From Segetibacter koreensis DSM 18137 (GTDB lineage: Bacteria > Bacteroidota > Bacteroidia > Chitinophagales > Chitinophagaceae), in contig NZ_KB893318.1 in the NCBI RefSeq assembly GCF_000374045.1, positions 125,133 to 189,132 of the forward strand: a DNA stretch of 64,000 nucleotides. Direction: 5' to 3'. Every line of letters begins with the position of its first letter. Within the stretch, counting starts at the first letter, position 1. The notes under the pieces were generated by a model. That model did no database searches. It was not told the origin of the DNA and worked only from the letters and a program-made list of their open reading frames with translations. The position numbers and the translations under genes were made by a program. Of the stretch, positions 26,532-35,760 are shown piece by piece.

Positions 26532-27665
26532 TTATCCGTTTGCGTTTTCGCTCTCCACGGTCAGCAACTTCTTAATCTTCATCGCCTGGTGAATCAGTTC
26601 CTGCCTTTCATTGCTTAAAATAGTTACATGTCCCATTTTACGCCCGGGTTTTGTGTCTTGTTTTCCATATAAATGCACAAATACATTATCAATTTTCAGC
26701 ACGTCCTTCAATCCTTTGTACACCGCCTTTCCGCTAAAATTTTCTGCACCTAAAACATTTACAATAGCCGAGGGAAGAATTGGGTCGGTATTGCCAAGGG
26801 GGTAACCGAGAATGACACGCCATAGCATGTCGAACTGGCTACAATAATTACCTTCAATTGTGTGATGACCGCTGTTGTGCACGCGTGGCGCTGTTTCATT
26901 TACCCATACTTCATTGTTTTGGTCTACGAACATTTCGACAGCGAAAATGCCCGCGCTTTTTAATTCTTTTACCACTCTTAAGGCAATAGCTTCTGCCTTC
27001 CACAAGGTTTGCTCGGGTAAGTCTGCAGGGCTGATCTGGAAATCGAGAAGGTTTAAAACCGGGTCAAAAAGCATTTCGGCCGAGGGATAAATGGTCGTTT
27101 CCCCTTTTTCGTTCATTGCAACCATCAATGCGATTTCTTTCTTAATATCTACCATCTTTTCAAGTACGGAAGGAGCATCAAATCCTTTTGAAAAGTCTTC
27201 TGACTTACGAAGCAATTGTACGCCACGACCATCGTAACCACCCATACCAATTTTATGAACAGCGGGTAAAAAAGAAAGATGCTCATTAAGTTGACTTACA
27301 TTTTGCGTTACTATATATTCCGGAGAGGGTATTTTATATGCGCTATAAAACTGCTTTTGTAAAATTTTATTCTTAATTATTTTAATAGCCGCGCTGTTTG
27401 GAAACACTTTTACTCCTTCGCTTTCTAATTTTTCGAGGGCCTCTACATTGACGGCCTCAATTTCTATAGTAAGGGCATCAAGGTTTTTTCCAAAATGATA
27501 TACCGAATCAAAATCGCGAATGTTTCCCTGTACAAAATGATGACACAGATGAGCCGAAGGACAATTTGCATCGTTTTCCATCACAAATGTTTCAACAGGG
27601 TAATTTGCAGCAGACTGCAATAACATCCTTCCAAGCTGGCCACCTCCAAGAATCCCTACTTTCAT
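26532..27665 (-). CDS. purK: N5-carboxyaminoimidazole ribonucleotide synthase
   Basis: PurK uses ATP and bicarbonate to carboxylate AIR. The 377-residue ATP-grasp protein opens GILGGGQLGRMLLQSA and contains KIGMGGYDGRGVQL, EKMVDIKKEIALMVA, EMFVDQNNEVWVNETAPRVHNSGH, the full set of family motifs. The ATG at 27665 is preferred over an in-frame TTG three codons upstream. It feeds PurE, encoded 117 bp downstream. Confidence 0.97.
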   Translation of the reverse strand: MKVGILGGGQLGRMLLQSAANYPVETFVMENDANCPSAHLCHHFVQGNIRDFDSVYHFGKNLDALTIEIEAVNVEALEKLESEGVKVFPNSAAIKIIKNKILQKQFYSAYKIPSPEYIVTQNVSQLNEHLSFLPAVHKIGMGGYDGRGVQLLRKSEDFSKGFDAPSVLEKMVDIKKEIALMVAMNEKGETTIYPSAEMLFDPVLNLLDFQISPADLPEQTLWKAEAIALRVVKELKSAGIFAVEMFVDQNNEVWVNETAPRVHNSGHHTIEGNYCSQFDMLWRVILGYPLGNTDPILPSAIVNVLGAENFSGKAVYKGLKDVLKIDNVFVHLYGKQDTKPGRKMGHVTILSNERQELIHQAMKIKKLLTVESENANG

Positions 27666-27933
27666 TGTTATCAAAATATGTCGGCGAAGTTACCATTCCG
27701 CTCCTTGCGTTAAAAAATATTTTACATTCTATTTGCTAATATTTCATATTGTTCTAACGTTTATACCGGGGAATGTTTAAAATCGACATTTTATTATCTG
27801 TTGTGTTAATATCTTTTTGATTTCAAACTAATTATCCTCCGGACTAAAGTTGTTTGGTTGATAGTATTTTACTTTTCATAATTTAACTTTACTTTTCTTT
27901 CATCTTAAGGTCATAACTAATACTTTTGAAGTA

Positions 27934-28692
27934 ATGAAACCCTTATATTTCATATTGTTTTTTCTTTTTGCGCTTCAGTCTGCATTTGCACAACCATCTT
28001 TTATCGACTACCAAAGAACTTATCCGACGGTTGCTACTGCGTTAAAATCGAAGGAAGATTCCCTTAAAAGCCAGTTTGCAAGAGCAGGTCTTCAATGGCC
28101 GGCAAAACAGATATATATCCGCTCTTTCAAGTATGACAGCCAAATGGAAGTTTGGGTTAGAAGCAGCAGCGATGCTCAGTTTAAGCTTTTTAAAACTTAC
28201 CGCGTATGCGCTATGGCAGGTGCTATTGGTCCTAAGCGTCTTGAAGGAGATTACCAGGTTCCAGAAGGATTTTACTACATAAATGAATTTAATCCAAAAA
28301 GCAGTTACCATTTGTCTTTAGGTATAAACTATCCAAATGCCTCAGACAGAGTTTTGAGTGATTCTATTAAACCTGGTGGTGAAATTTATATTCATGGCAA
28401 CTGCGTTACTATTGGCTGCATTCCTCTTCAAAATGACCAGATAGAAGAATTGTATATACTAGCAGCAATGGCGAAATCGCAAGGACAAGATTTTATTCCG
28501 GTTCACATTTTTCCTATTCGTTTCAACAATCGAAAGAGTTTTGAATACCTTGCAAAAACCACGAAAGATAACCAGGACCTTCAGCGATTTGCAATAAAAA
28601 TAAAGGAGGTGTACGATTACTTTGAAGAAAAGAAAAAGCTTCCCTTAATTTTTATTAATAAGAAGGGTGATTATGTTGTTAGCAATATGTAA
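27934..28692 (+). CDS. Exported L,D-transpeptidase (YkuD domain)
   Basis: The 252-residue protein has a signal peptide (MKPLYFILFFLFALQSAFAQ, cut after Ala19 or so) and a YkuD catalytic domain with IHGNCVTIGCIPL: His154 and Cys162 are the active-site pair. Such enzymes make 3-3 crosslinks in peptidoglycan or attach proteins to it. The segment between His and Cys is shorter and lacks the usual Ser-x-Gly-Cys-x-Arg Arg, with Pro in its place (GCIP), as in the YafK-like subgroup. A TACTTTTG box lies only six bases before the ATG. Confidence 0.9.
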   Translation: MKPLYFILFFLFALQSAFAQPSFIDYQRTYPTVATALKSKEDSLKSQFARAGLQWPAKQIYIRSFKYDSQMEVWVRSSSDAQFKLFKTYRVCAMAGAIGPKRLEGDYQVPEGFYYINEFNPKSSYHLSLGINYPNASDRVLSDSIKPGGEIYIHGNCVTIGCIPLQNDQIEELYILAAMAKSQGQDFIPVHIFPIRFNNRKSFEYLAKTTKDNQDLQRFAIKIKEVYDYFEEKKKLPLIFINKKGDYVVSNM

Positions 28693-28741
28693 GAGGTTCG
28701 CCACGGCTAAACCCTACTTCCCTAATATTTGAATTTATTTT

Positions 28742-29257
28742 TTACACCGCTTGGATAGAAGGAATTCTTTTAGACAACCAACTTTCTTTCACAGGTATCA
28801 TCCATTTGCTTAGCAACTCGTCTTTGGTCTGAACGAGGTTATTAAAATAAATGGTGTCGCCGCCTATAAAGTTATTTTCAACAGCATACTTTAACTGCGA
28901 AAGTGGAAGCATTTGAATTTTCTCCTTTACAACAAACGCAAGATTTTGGCGATTAAACATATCGACCTTAAATCTTTCTTCAATCGCTTTAATTAGCCTG
29001 ACGCTGCTGTCAGTACTACAGCCACTTACACCTGCCTGCGTTTCATCGGCTATTAAAACAATAAATTGTCCGAATAAAAGATTTGCATATCCTTTTACTT
29101 CTGCACCGTGCGATCGCCAGTTGTCTGTAAACTCCTGTAACATTTCTTCTATTTCAAGAGCTTCACTTATAAAAAATAAACGGCTAGACTGGTAAATCCA
29201 CACTCTTGATGTTGGATGAAAATCTTCTGGAATGAGATGTTTATAATCAAAGTTCAT
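28742..29257 (-). CDS. Conserved Bacteroidota protein of unknown function
   Basis: The 171-residue soluble protein has the pattern RVWIYQSSRLF near the start, a central WRSHGAEVKGYANLLFGQFIVLIADE and VSGCSTDSSVRLIK, followed by FNRQNLAFVV. I recall close relatives in many Bacteroidota that are labelled ABC transporter ATPase, but there is no Walker A or other ATPase motif here, so that label is not justified. A conserved Cys sits in the SGCSTDSS motif. Function unknown. Confidence 0.75.
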   Translation of the reverse strand: MNFDYKHLIPEDFHPTSRVWIYQSSRLFFISEALEIEEMLQEFTDNWRSHGAEVKGYANLLFGQFIVLIADETQAGVSGCSTDSSVRLIKAIEERFKVDMFNRQNLAFVVKEKIQMLPLSQLKYAVENNFIGGDTIYFNNLVQTKDELLSKWMIPVKESWLSKRIPSIQAV

Positions 29258-29365
29258 AAAAGCTTTTTTATTTAAATACGGCTTGTTGCTGTTACAGCAT
29301 TAAAACCTGGTTGCAAATTTACCTTTATATAAATTATTTAATGAAATGAAGTAAACACAAAACTG

Positions 29366-30154
29366 TTAAGAATTGTCTTGCAAACTTGCTGCTACAATTT
29401 CTGCAACATCCATTACAGCCACCTCATTTTCCTTTTCTTTGTTTTTTACTCCATCAGTCAGCATAGTATTGCAAAAAGGGCAGGCTGCTGCCACAATTTG
29501 GGCACCTGTTTCTATGGCTTCTGTACTTCTTTCAACGCTTACATACCGGTTGCCTTTTTCCTCTTCTTTAAACATTTGTGCACCACCTGCGCCACAACAC
29601 AATCCGTTACTACGACAACGTTTCATCTCTACCAGCTCAGCATCAAGTAACTCAAGCACTTTCCTTGGCGCTTCATATATTCCGTTGGACCTGCCGAGGT
29701 AACAGCTATCGTGATAAGTTATTTTTTTGCCTTTAAAACTTCCGCCTTCCTTTAGTTTTATTCTCCCTTCATCTATAAGTTGCTGCAACAGCTGCGTATG
29801 GTGAATTACTTCATATTTGCCACCCAATTCCGGATATTCATTTTTTAAAGTATTAAAACAATGAGGGCATGCTGTTACTATTTTTTTTACTTCATATGCG
29901 TTCAGAATTTGAATATTGTTGTATGCAGACATCTGAAACAGAAATTCGTTACCTGCTCTTCTTGCCGGGTCCCCTGTGCATGCTTCCTCTTTTCCAAGTA
30001 TCGCAAATTTTACTTTAGCAGCATGTAAAATAGTGGCAAATGCTTTGGTGATTTTTTGTGCTCTCTGGTCAAAGCTTCCTGCGCATCCCACCCAAAATAA
30101 TATTTCGGGTGTTTCTCCGTTTGCAATCATCTCAGCCATTGTAGGCACATTCAT
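29366..30154 (-). CDS. Heterodisulfide-reductase-B-like Fe-S protein (two CCG domains)
   Basis: The 262-residue protein carries two cysteine-rich CCG domains: CAGSFDQRAQK plus ACPHCFNT and, in the second half, CYLGRSNGIYEAPR, CCGAGGAQMF and ACPFCNTML. These ligate unusual Fe-S clusters in HdrB, GlpC, LutA and related electron-transfer proteins. Its usual partner in Bacteroidota, a membrane protein with two 4Fe-4S ferredoxin clusters, is encoded 8.6 kb away at 38777-40096 rather than next door. The electron donor and acceptor are unknown. Confidence 0.9.
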   Translation of the reverse strand: MNVPTMAEMIANGETPEILFWVGCAGSFDQRAQKITKAFATILHAAKVKFAILGKEEACTGDPARRAGNEFLFQMSAYNNIQILNAYEVKKIVTACPHCFNTLKNEYPELGGKYEVIHHTQLLQQLIDEGRIKLKEGGSFKGKKITYHDSCYLGRSNGIYEAPRKVLELLDAELVEMKRCRSNGLCCGAGGAQMFKEEEKGNRYVSVERSTEAIETGAQIVAAACPFCNTMLTDGVKNKEKENEVAVMDVAEIVAASLQDNS

Positions 30155-30254
30155 CTTTATAGAGTTTAGTCAAAAATACTGCAAAAAAACAGTTACTCTT
30201 TATTGATACACCATAATAAGTGTTGCATCAAAACTTTCAGTAAAAACCGAAACG

Positions 30255-30262
30255 TATTTTTG
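30255..30262 (+). promoter_or_regulatory. Candidate promoter -7 box of the ATP-grasp gene
   Basis: TATTTTTG fits TAnnTTTG and lies 20 bp before the TTG start codon at 30282, which supports this unusual start. Confidence 0.45.
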
Positions 30263-30281
30263 CCACTCTAAAAAGTTAGGT

Positions 30282-31328
30282 TTGAAAAAAAGCTGGAAAA
30301 GAATAAGTGATTGGGAACGATGGCCGTTTTACCTGATTTATGCGCCTCTTGGTTTTGTATGGCTTTACTATGCCTGGAAGGCGAAAGCAGTTTGGTTTTT
30401 TTCTAATGTTAATCCCACTATTGAATTTTCAGGATTTGAAGGCGAACCCAAAAAAGAGATGTATGAACAATTGCCAGTCCATCTTTACCCGGAAACCCTT
30501 CATATAAAAGCCGGAACGGATTTTAAGGATGTAATGAAGGTGTTAATGAATAGCAACATAAAATACCCTTTTATTGTAAAACCGGAGATCGGAATGCAGG
30601 GTATTCTCTTTAGAAAAATAGAATTGGAAAAGGAATTATCAGATTATCATTATCTCATTCCCGTTGATTATATTATACAGGAATATGTAGACCTGCCGTT
30701 GGAGTTTAGTGTATTTCACATTCGATACCCATCGCAAACGAAGGGAAAAGTAACAGGTTTTATTTTAAAGGAATACATGTATGCAGAAGGTGACGGAATG
30801 TCGACGTTACTTCAGTTGATAAAACAACATCCTAAAGCGAAGTATTACAAGGACGAAATGCACCATAAGCATAAACAACACCTGCACAAAATTTTACAAA
30901 AAGGTGAAAAATATGTGTTAAGTATTGCGGGAAATCATAACAGGGGAGCGAGGTTTATCAACTTGCATAAAGAGATAGATCAGCAATTGTGCAATGTTTT
31001 TGACAATATCAGCCTACAGGCAAAAGAGTTTTATTTTGGGCGCTACGATCTAAAGTGTACCTCGATAGAAGATTTAAAAAAAGGTAAAAATATCTTTATT
31101 CTCGAGTTTAACGGGGCAGGGGCGGAGCCCAACCATATTTACGATTGTGGAATGAGCTATATTAAGGCACTAAAGGAAGTTGCCAATCATTGGAAAGATT
31201 GGTATGAAATCGGTAAAATAAATAAGCAAAGAGGTATACATCACTGGAGTTTTATAAAAGGGTATCGGTACTTAAGAAATGCTGCAAGATTTTTTAAAAA
31301 TCTTCGTCAGTACGATATTCAATATTAG
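30282..31328 (+). CDS. ATP-grasp fold protein (D-Ala-D-Ala ligase-like), unknown substrate
   Basis: The 348-residue protein shows ATP-grasp motifs: PFIVKPEIGMQG (ATP-binding Lys and Gly-rich loop), IPVDYIIQEYVDLPLEFSVF and, near the C-terminus, RYDLKCTSIEDLKKGKNIFILEFNGAGAEPNH, whose Asp, Glu and Asn would bind magnesium. A hydrophobic segment (FYLIYAPLGFVWLYYAW) near residues 16-32 could be a membrane anchor. Translation must begin at a TTG (30282), since the next Met is residue 60 and the segment between is protein-like. Such ligases join a carboxylate to an amine; the substrates are unknown. Confidence 0.82.
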   Translation: MKKSWKRISDWERWPFYLIYAPLGFVWLYYAWKAKAVWFFSNVNPTIEFSGFEGEPKKEMYEQLPVHLYPETLHIKAGTDFKDVMKVLMNSNIKYPFIVKPEIGMQGILFRKIELEKELSDYHYLIPVDYIIQEYVDLPLEFSVFHIRYPSQTKGKVTGFILKEYMYAEGDGMSTLLQLIKQHPKAKYYKDEMHHKHKQHLHKILQKGEKYVLSIAGNHNRGARFINLHKEIDQQLCNVFDNISLQAKEFYFGRYDLKCTSIEDLKKGKNIFILEFNGAGAEPNHIYDCGMSYIKALKEVANHWKDWYEIGKINKQRGIHHWSFIKGYRYLRNAARFFKNLRQYDIQY

Positions 31329-31379
31329 TAATAGCTTTCTTCTTCGTTAGGATCATAAAGTTTGGATGAAAAAATAAAT

Positions 31380-32075
31380 ATGCGGCAGCTTACCAGGATT
31401 TTTTTTACAGGTATGATTATAAGCTTTCTTGGCTCTTTGCCTTTAGGCTCACTTAACGTAGCTGCCATGCAAATATCAATAACAGATGGGTACACGCAGG
31501 CATTGTGGTTTGGGACGGGAATATTGCTGATAGAAATTATTTATGTAAGAGTTTCTTTAGTGGCAATGGATAAAATAAGAAAGCATGAAAAAATTTTAAA
31601 AGCATTGGAATGGGTCACATTACTTATTGTGAGCGCATTGGCAATTTCGTCATTTGTTGCTGCCGCTAAAAATAATGTTCATACCAAAAACATATTATTG
31701 TCTAACTCTATGCCTCGTTTTGTTTTAGGTTTATTTATGAGTGCCGTCAACCCGGTTCAGATTCCCTTCTGGTTTGGTTGGAGTACAGTATTATTTACAA
31801 AAAAAATATTGTTGCCAAGAAATGATCATTATAATATTTATATTACAGGTATTGGCCTTGGCACTTTTCTCGCTACCTGCGTTTTCATTTTTGGTGGCAA
31901 GTTGGTTGTTGAGAAATTAAATACCAATCAGCATACATTACATCTTATTATAGGAGGCATTTTTACAGCAACTGCCATTATTCAGATCTGGAAAATGTTG
32001 AAAAGGAAAGATGCGGTTGAAAAAATACACAATATTAAAGAAGAGGATTTGCACCCCGAACGAAAAGCAGAATAA
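31380..32075 (+). CDS. LysE/RhtB family amino acid exporter-like membrane protein
   Basis: About 231 residues with six hydrophobic segments. The start GMIISFLGSLPLGSLNVAAMQISITDGYTQALWFGTGILLIEIIYV matches the first two helices of LysE-type exporters (the conserved P-GP region appears here as SLPLGSLN). SAVNPVQIPFWFGWS in the middle is the family's second conserved region. An in-frame TTG lies 18 bp upstream, but the ATG at 31380 is preferred. It follows the ATP-grasp gene by 51 bp and may share its transcript. Substrate unknown. Confidence 0.82.
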   Translation: MRQLTRIFFTGMIISFLGSLPLGSLNVAAMQISITDGYTQALWFGTGILLIEIIYVRVSLVAMDKIRKHEKILKALEWVTLLIVSALAISSFVAAAKNNVHTKNILLSNSMPRFVLGLFMSAVNPVQIPFWFGWSTVLFTKKILLPRNDHYNIYITGIGLGTFLATCVFIFGGKLVVEKLNTNQHTLHLIIGGIFTATAIIQIWKMLKRKDAVEKIHNIKEEDLHPERKAE

Positions 32076-32236
32076 TGTTGTGACAATTATGGTTTTTGAA
32101 AATAACCACAATTTCTTACAAATTCATTTTACAAAACATTAGGAAAAGTTTTATTTATTTCGCTTAAATAAATAAAGACAAATGTGCGTTTAATATAAAA
32201 TGCATCACTTTATTTAAAACCCACCTTAATGCTTCA

Positions 32237-33097
32237 ATGAGAAAAATATTTATCGCCATTACGATGGCAGGTCTCCTTTTCGCGTGCCAGAAAAAGGAAA
32301 AAACTTTGATGACGGCCAGTAAAGAAAAAAAAGACACGGCAGTTGCAAAATCACCTATACACCGAATGCCAAAACCTGTAGCAGATGCCGCAACTATAAT
32401 GGCACGCAAAGAAGTTCCGATATTGTGTTATCACCAGATTAGAGATTGGACGGCAGCGGACTCGAAAAGTTCAAAAGAAATTATTGTGCCCGTTGAATTA
32501 TTTAAAGCACAGCTAAAAATACTGGCGGATAGCGGTTACCATACTATTTTGCCAGACCAATTGTATGATTATCTTACCACAGGTGCACCTCTGCCTCCAA
32601 AACCTTTTATGCTAACTTATGATGATACAGATGATGATCAGTATAACATTGCGTGGCCTGAAATGAAAAAGTATGGCTTTAAAGGTGTCTATTTTATAAT
32701 GACGGTGTCTCTAAATCGTCCCAAATACATGACACGTGAGCAGGTAAAACAATTATCTGATGAAGGTAATATGATTGCTTCTCACACCTGGGACCATCAT
32801 ATGTTTACTCAATATAAAACACCTCTCGATTGGGAAACACAGGTAGAGAAGCCGAAGAAAAAGATAGAAGAAATAACAGGAAAACCGGCTGATTATTTTG
32901 CTTATCCCTACGGAATTTGGAATAAGGAAGGAATTCCGGAATTGAAAAAAAGAGGTATAAAAGCTGCGTTTCAATTAAGTACTAAACGTGATCCCGATGA
33001 GCCTTTGTATACAATAAGGAGAATGATTGCCAGTGGCAACTGGACTGCACCAGGCATGTATAAAAGCATGATTCAAACTTTTCATCTAAACCAATAA
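32237..33097 (+). CDS. Lipoprotein polysaccharide deacetylase (NodB domain)
   Basis: The 286-residue protein has a lipoprotein signal (GLLFAC, Cys at about 17) and a NodB/CE4 domain: ILCYHQIRDW, MLTYDDTDDDQYN, MIASHTWDHHMF and FAYPYG. CE4 enzymes remove acetyl groups from N-acetylated sugars using a metal held by Asp and two His. The motif 1 here is TYDDTDDD rather than TFDDG, though the catalytic Asp pair is kept, and motif 2 is SHTWDHH. Likely acts at the envelope on peptidoglycan or exopolysaccharide. Confidence 0.88.
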   Translation: MRKIFIAITMAGLLFACQKKEKTLMTASKEKKDTAVAKSPIHRMPKPVADAATIMARKEVPILCYHQIRDWTAADSKSSKEIIVPVELFKAQLKILADSGYHTILPDQLYDYLTTGAPLPPKPFMLTYDDTDDDQYNIAWPEMKKYGFKGVYFIMTVSLNRPKYMTREQVKQLSDEGNMIASHTWDHHMFTQYKTPLDWETQVEKPKKKIEEITGKPADYFAYPYGIWNKEGIPELKKRGIKAAFQLSTKRDPDEPLYTIRRMIASGNWTAPGMYKSMIQTFHLNQ

Positions 33098-33115
33098 AAG
33101 CAAAAAAAAATTAAG

Positions 33116-33157
33116 AAACGATGCTTGTAACATTCATAAGTATTACAAGCATCGTTT
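33116..33157. terminator. Bidirectional terminator between deacetylase and tsaD
   Basis: A perfect 15-bp stem (33116-33130 with 33143-33157, AAACGATGCTTGTAA) with a 12-nt loop separates the convergent genes and ends in TTTAAAAA. Confidence 0.8.
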
Positions 33158-33176
33158 AAAAAGTAAGTAAAAAAAT

Positions 33177-34211
33177 TTACCATTCTGCTCTTGCAGTAGG
33201 GGAGATGGTTATGTCTGCAAATTCCTGGTTTAAGTACTTATAGTACGCGGTAATAGCTATCATTGCAGCATTGTCTGTACAATATTCAAATTTTGGAATA
33301 AAAGTACTCCATCCTTCTCTGTTGCCGAGCTCTTCAAGTCCATTTCTTAATCCACTATTCGCGCTAACACCGCCTGCAATACAAATGTTTTGAATGCCCG
33401 TTTCTTTTGATGCCTTTTTTAATTTGTTTAATAAAATTGAAACAATTCTTTGCTGAACAGAGGCACAGATATCACTTAGATTTTCTTCTACAAAAGAACT
33501 GTTCTTATTTTTTTCCGCCTGTAAAAAATATAAAACAGAGGTTTTTAAACCACTGAAACTGAAATTAAGCCCTGCTATATTAGGTTCAGGAAAAGAAAAA
33601 CGGTTAGGATCTCCTTCTTTAGCATATTTGTCAATTAAAGGCCCTCCGGGATAAGGCAAGCCCAGCAGTTTCGCGGTTTTGTCGAAAGCTTCTCCTGCTG
33701 CATCATCAATAGTTTCGCCAATTACTTCTAGATTATAAGGACTTTTACATACTACAATTTGAGTATGTCCTCCACTAACAGTTAAGCATAAAAAGGGAAA
33801 AGAGGGTCGGGGTTCATCTATCATATTAGCAAGCACATGAGCCTGCATATGATGTACACTTATCAAAGGTTTTTGCAGAGACATTGCAAGAGATTTTGCA
33901 AATTGAGCGCCAACTAGCAGGCTGCCAATTAAGCCAGGAGCTTGTGTAAAAGCGATGGCATCAAGTTTATGCAAATCAATGCCTGCTTTTTTTATAGCCA
34001 AATCAACTACCGGCACAATGTTTTGAATGTGGGCCCTACTTGCCAACTCAGGTACAACACCTCCGTATTGCTCATGTATTTTTTGTGAAGCTATAAGATT
34101 AGATAATATTTTACCATTACGGCAAACTGCAGCACCGGTATCATCACACGAGGATTCTATGGCTAATATTAAAACATCTTTGCTGAAAGCGGGTATCGAA
34201 ACATCACTCAT
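33177..34211 (-). CDS. tsaD: tRNA N6-adenosine threonylcarbamoyltransferase TsaD
   Basis: TsaD transfers threonylcarbamoyl to A37 of ANN-decoding tRNAs with TsaB and TsaE. The 344-residue protein has the ASKHA-fold start LAIESSCDDTGAAV, the metal site HHMQAH, SGGHTQIV, PGGPLIDKYA, NFSFSGLKT and CIAGGVSANSGLR. Length is normal. Start ATG at 34211. A dispersed repeat lies 63 bp upstream. Confidence 0.97.
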   Translation of the reverse strand: MSDVSIPAFSKDVLILAIESSCDDTGAAVCRNGKILSNLIASQKIHEQYGGVVPELASRAHIQNIVPVVDLAIKKAGIDLHKLDAIAFTQAPGLIGSLLVGAQFAKSLAMSLQKPLISVHHMQAHVLANMIDEPRPSFPFLCLTVSGGHTQIVVCKSPYNLEVIGETIDDAAGEAFDKTAKLLGLPYPGGPLIDKYAKEGDPNRFSFPEPNIAGLNFSFSGLKTSVLYFLQAEKNKNSSFVEENLSDICASVQQRIVSILLNKLKKASKETGIQNICIAGGVSANSGLRNGLEELGNREGWSTFIPKFEYCTDNAAMIAITAYYKYLNQEFADITISPTARAEW

Positions 34212-34273
34212 TTGGCAAATGTAAGCTGACGTAAATGTTTGAAGATTCTATTTAGCTTAATATTGATAAAAAA

Positions 34274-34292
34274 GTACAAGAGTGCGACGCAA
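34274..34292 (+). repeat. 19-bp dispersed repeat, copy 5
   Basis: Reads GTACAAGAGTGCGACGCAA, identical to copy 2. It lies between tsaD and the permease gene. Confidence 0.85.
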
Positions 34293-34386
34293 CGGAAGTA
34301 CTATAGAACCGACAAAGCCTGGTTCGTAAGATTCAAAAAAACTAACTGAAAGGAAGTTAATAATTATTGCTTGTAACCTTATTGTT

Positions 34387-35634
34387 TTATTTCGTCCTAA
34401 TAGCAACCACCGGATTCATCTTTGACGCAATGGAGGCAGGGATAATGCCAGCAAGAATACCTACAATAAGGCAGATAGAAATTGCAAGCGTAAGTGTGTG
34501 CATAGAAATATTTATAGGAAACGGCATAACAGCACTTAAAACTTTGGTAAGCGCAAAAACAAGTATTAGGCCTATTAATCCACCGACGAGGCAAAGGAAG
34601 GCGCTCTCAAGCAAAAATTCAGTAAGTATTGTTGAGCTCTTTGCACCAATTGCTTTTTTCAAACCAATCTGGCTGGTTCGTTCTCTTACTGTTACAAACA
34701 TAATGTTTGCAACCCCGAAAGCGCCAACTATAAGAGACAAACCGGCTATGGCCCAACCACCCAGATTAACAGAACCAAAAATAGTACTGGTCTGTTTGCT
34801 GAACATATTAATATCATTTAATGCAAAATCGTCTTCCTGTATAGGCTTTAGCCTATGAAGAGAACGCATAATACCTCTTAATTCATCGAGCAACCCGACT
34901 GAAGAAATATTTTCTTTTCCCTTTACCATTATATTTGGACTGCTTTGTTCGACGGTAAATATACCTGACATTACACTGTATGGAAGTACTACTGCTTCAT
35001 CAAATTGCCATGCATTCACAAAACTTTGTCCCTGTTTTTTTATAACACCTTCCACTCTGAAGTTTTTTCCTTGCAGTTTCACCTGCTGACCAATTGCTCT
35101 CTCAGGGTTTCCGAAAAGATTTTCCGCATTAGTATAGCCTAACAGAACAATGGGGGCGGCTTGTTTAAACTCCGATGCAGTTATATACCTGCCATATTGA
35201 ATGCTTACAGTTACAACACTATTAAAATCTTCTGTGACACCGTAGCAACTTATACCATTGAGTATATTATCATTATACTCCAGGTTGCTTTGTCCCCTAA
35301 TAGTGTAGCAAACTGCAGAAGCAAGGGAAGAACGAGATTTAATTGCCTGCATTTCCCTGTATTTCGGGTAGGGTCTTTTTACAAATTTCCACCACGGATA
35401 GTCAGGGCCTCCGCCATAATCCCATTTGTCTATATAAACAGTATTGCTGCCAAGACTTTTTATATCATTTTGTACTTTGGCTTCGAGGCTTTCGACAGTT
35501 GCCAAAACTCCGATAATGCAGAAAATGCCGATGGTTATGCCAAAGAGTGATAAAAATGTGCGCAATTTATTGTTTTGCAATTCCTGCAAAGCCATTTTAA
35601 AGCTGTTCCAAACAATATAAAGCACTGTAAGCAT
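34387..35634 (-). CDS. MacB/FtsX-type ABC transporter permease
   Basis: The 415-residue protein has a MacB_PCD layout: a first membrane helix at about 22-50 (NNKLRTFLSLFGITIGIFCIIGVLA), a periplasmic domain of roughly 230 residues, and three C-terminal helices (WAIAGLSLIVGAFGVANIMFVTVRERTSQIGLKKAIGA, then two more), ending NPVVAIRTK. These permeases work in efflux, lipoprotein release or mechanotransmission with an ATPase and often an adaptor. No ATPase gene lies next to it. It starts at ATG 35634. Confidence 0.9.
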   Translation of the reverse strand: MLTVLYIVWNSFKMALQELQNNKLRTFLSLFGITIGIFCIIGVLATVESLEAKVQNDIKSLGSNTVYIDKWDYGGGPDYPWWKFVKRPYPKYREMQAIKSRSSLASAVCYTIRGQSNLEYNDNILNGISCYGVTEDFNSVVTVSIQYGRYITASEFKQAAPIVLLGYTNAENLFGNPERAIGQQVKLQGKNFRVEGVIKKQGQSFVNAWQFDEAVVLPYSVMSGIFTVEQSSPNIMVKGKENISSVGLLDELRGIMRSLHRLKPIQEDDFALNDINMFSKQTSTIFGSVNLGGWAIAGLSLIVGAFGVANIMFVTVRERTSQIGLKKAIGAKSSTILTEFLLESAFLCLVGGLIGLILVFALTKVLSAVMPFPINISMHTLTLAISICLIVGILAGIIPASIASKMNPVVAIRTK

Positions 35635-35699
35635 TCTTCAAATTTAACTATTAAAAGCAAAAGAAATATATATTGTACGAAAGCCAGCTTGAAAACAAA

Positions 35700-35723
35700 A
35701 AGCCACCCTTTTGAGGTGGACTT
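35700..35723 (-). terminator. Terminator of speA
   Basis: On the minus strand AAGTCCACC pairs with GGTGGCTT (one mismatch) across a short loop and is followed by TTTTTGTTTTC, 37 bp after the speA stop codon. Confidence 0.6.
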
Positions 35724-35760
35724 CAAGTTTTTTGTTTCCAATTTCCTTTTAAAGCAAACA

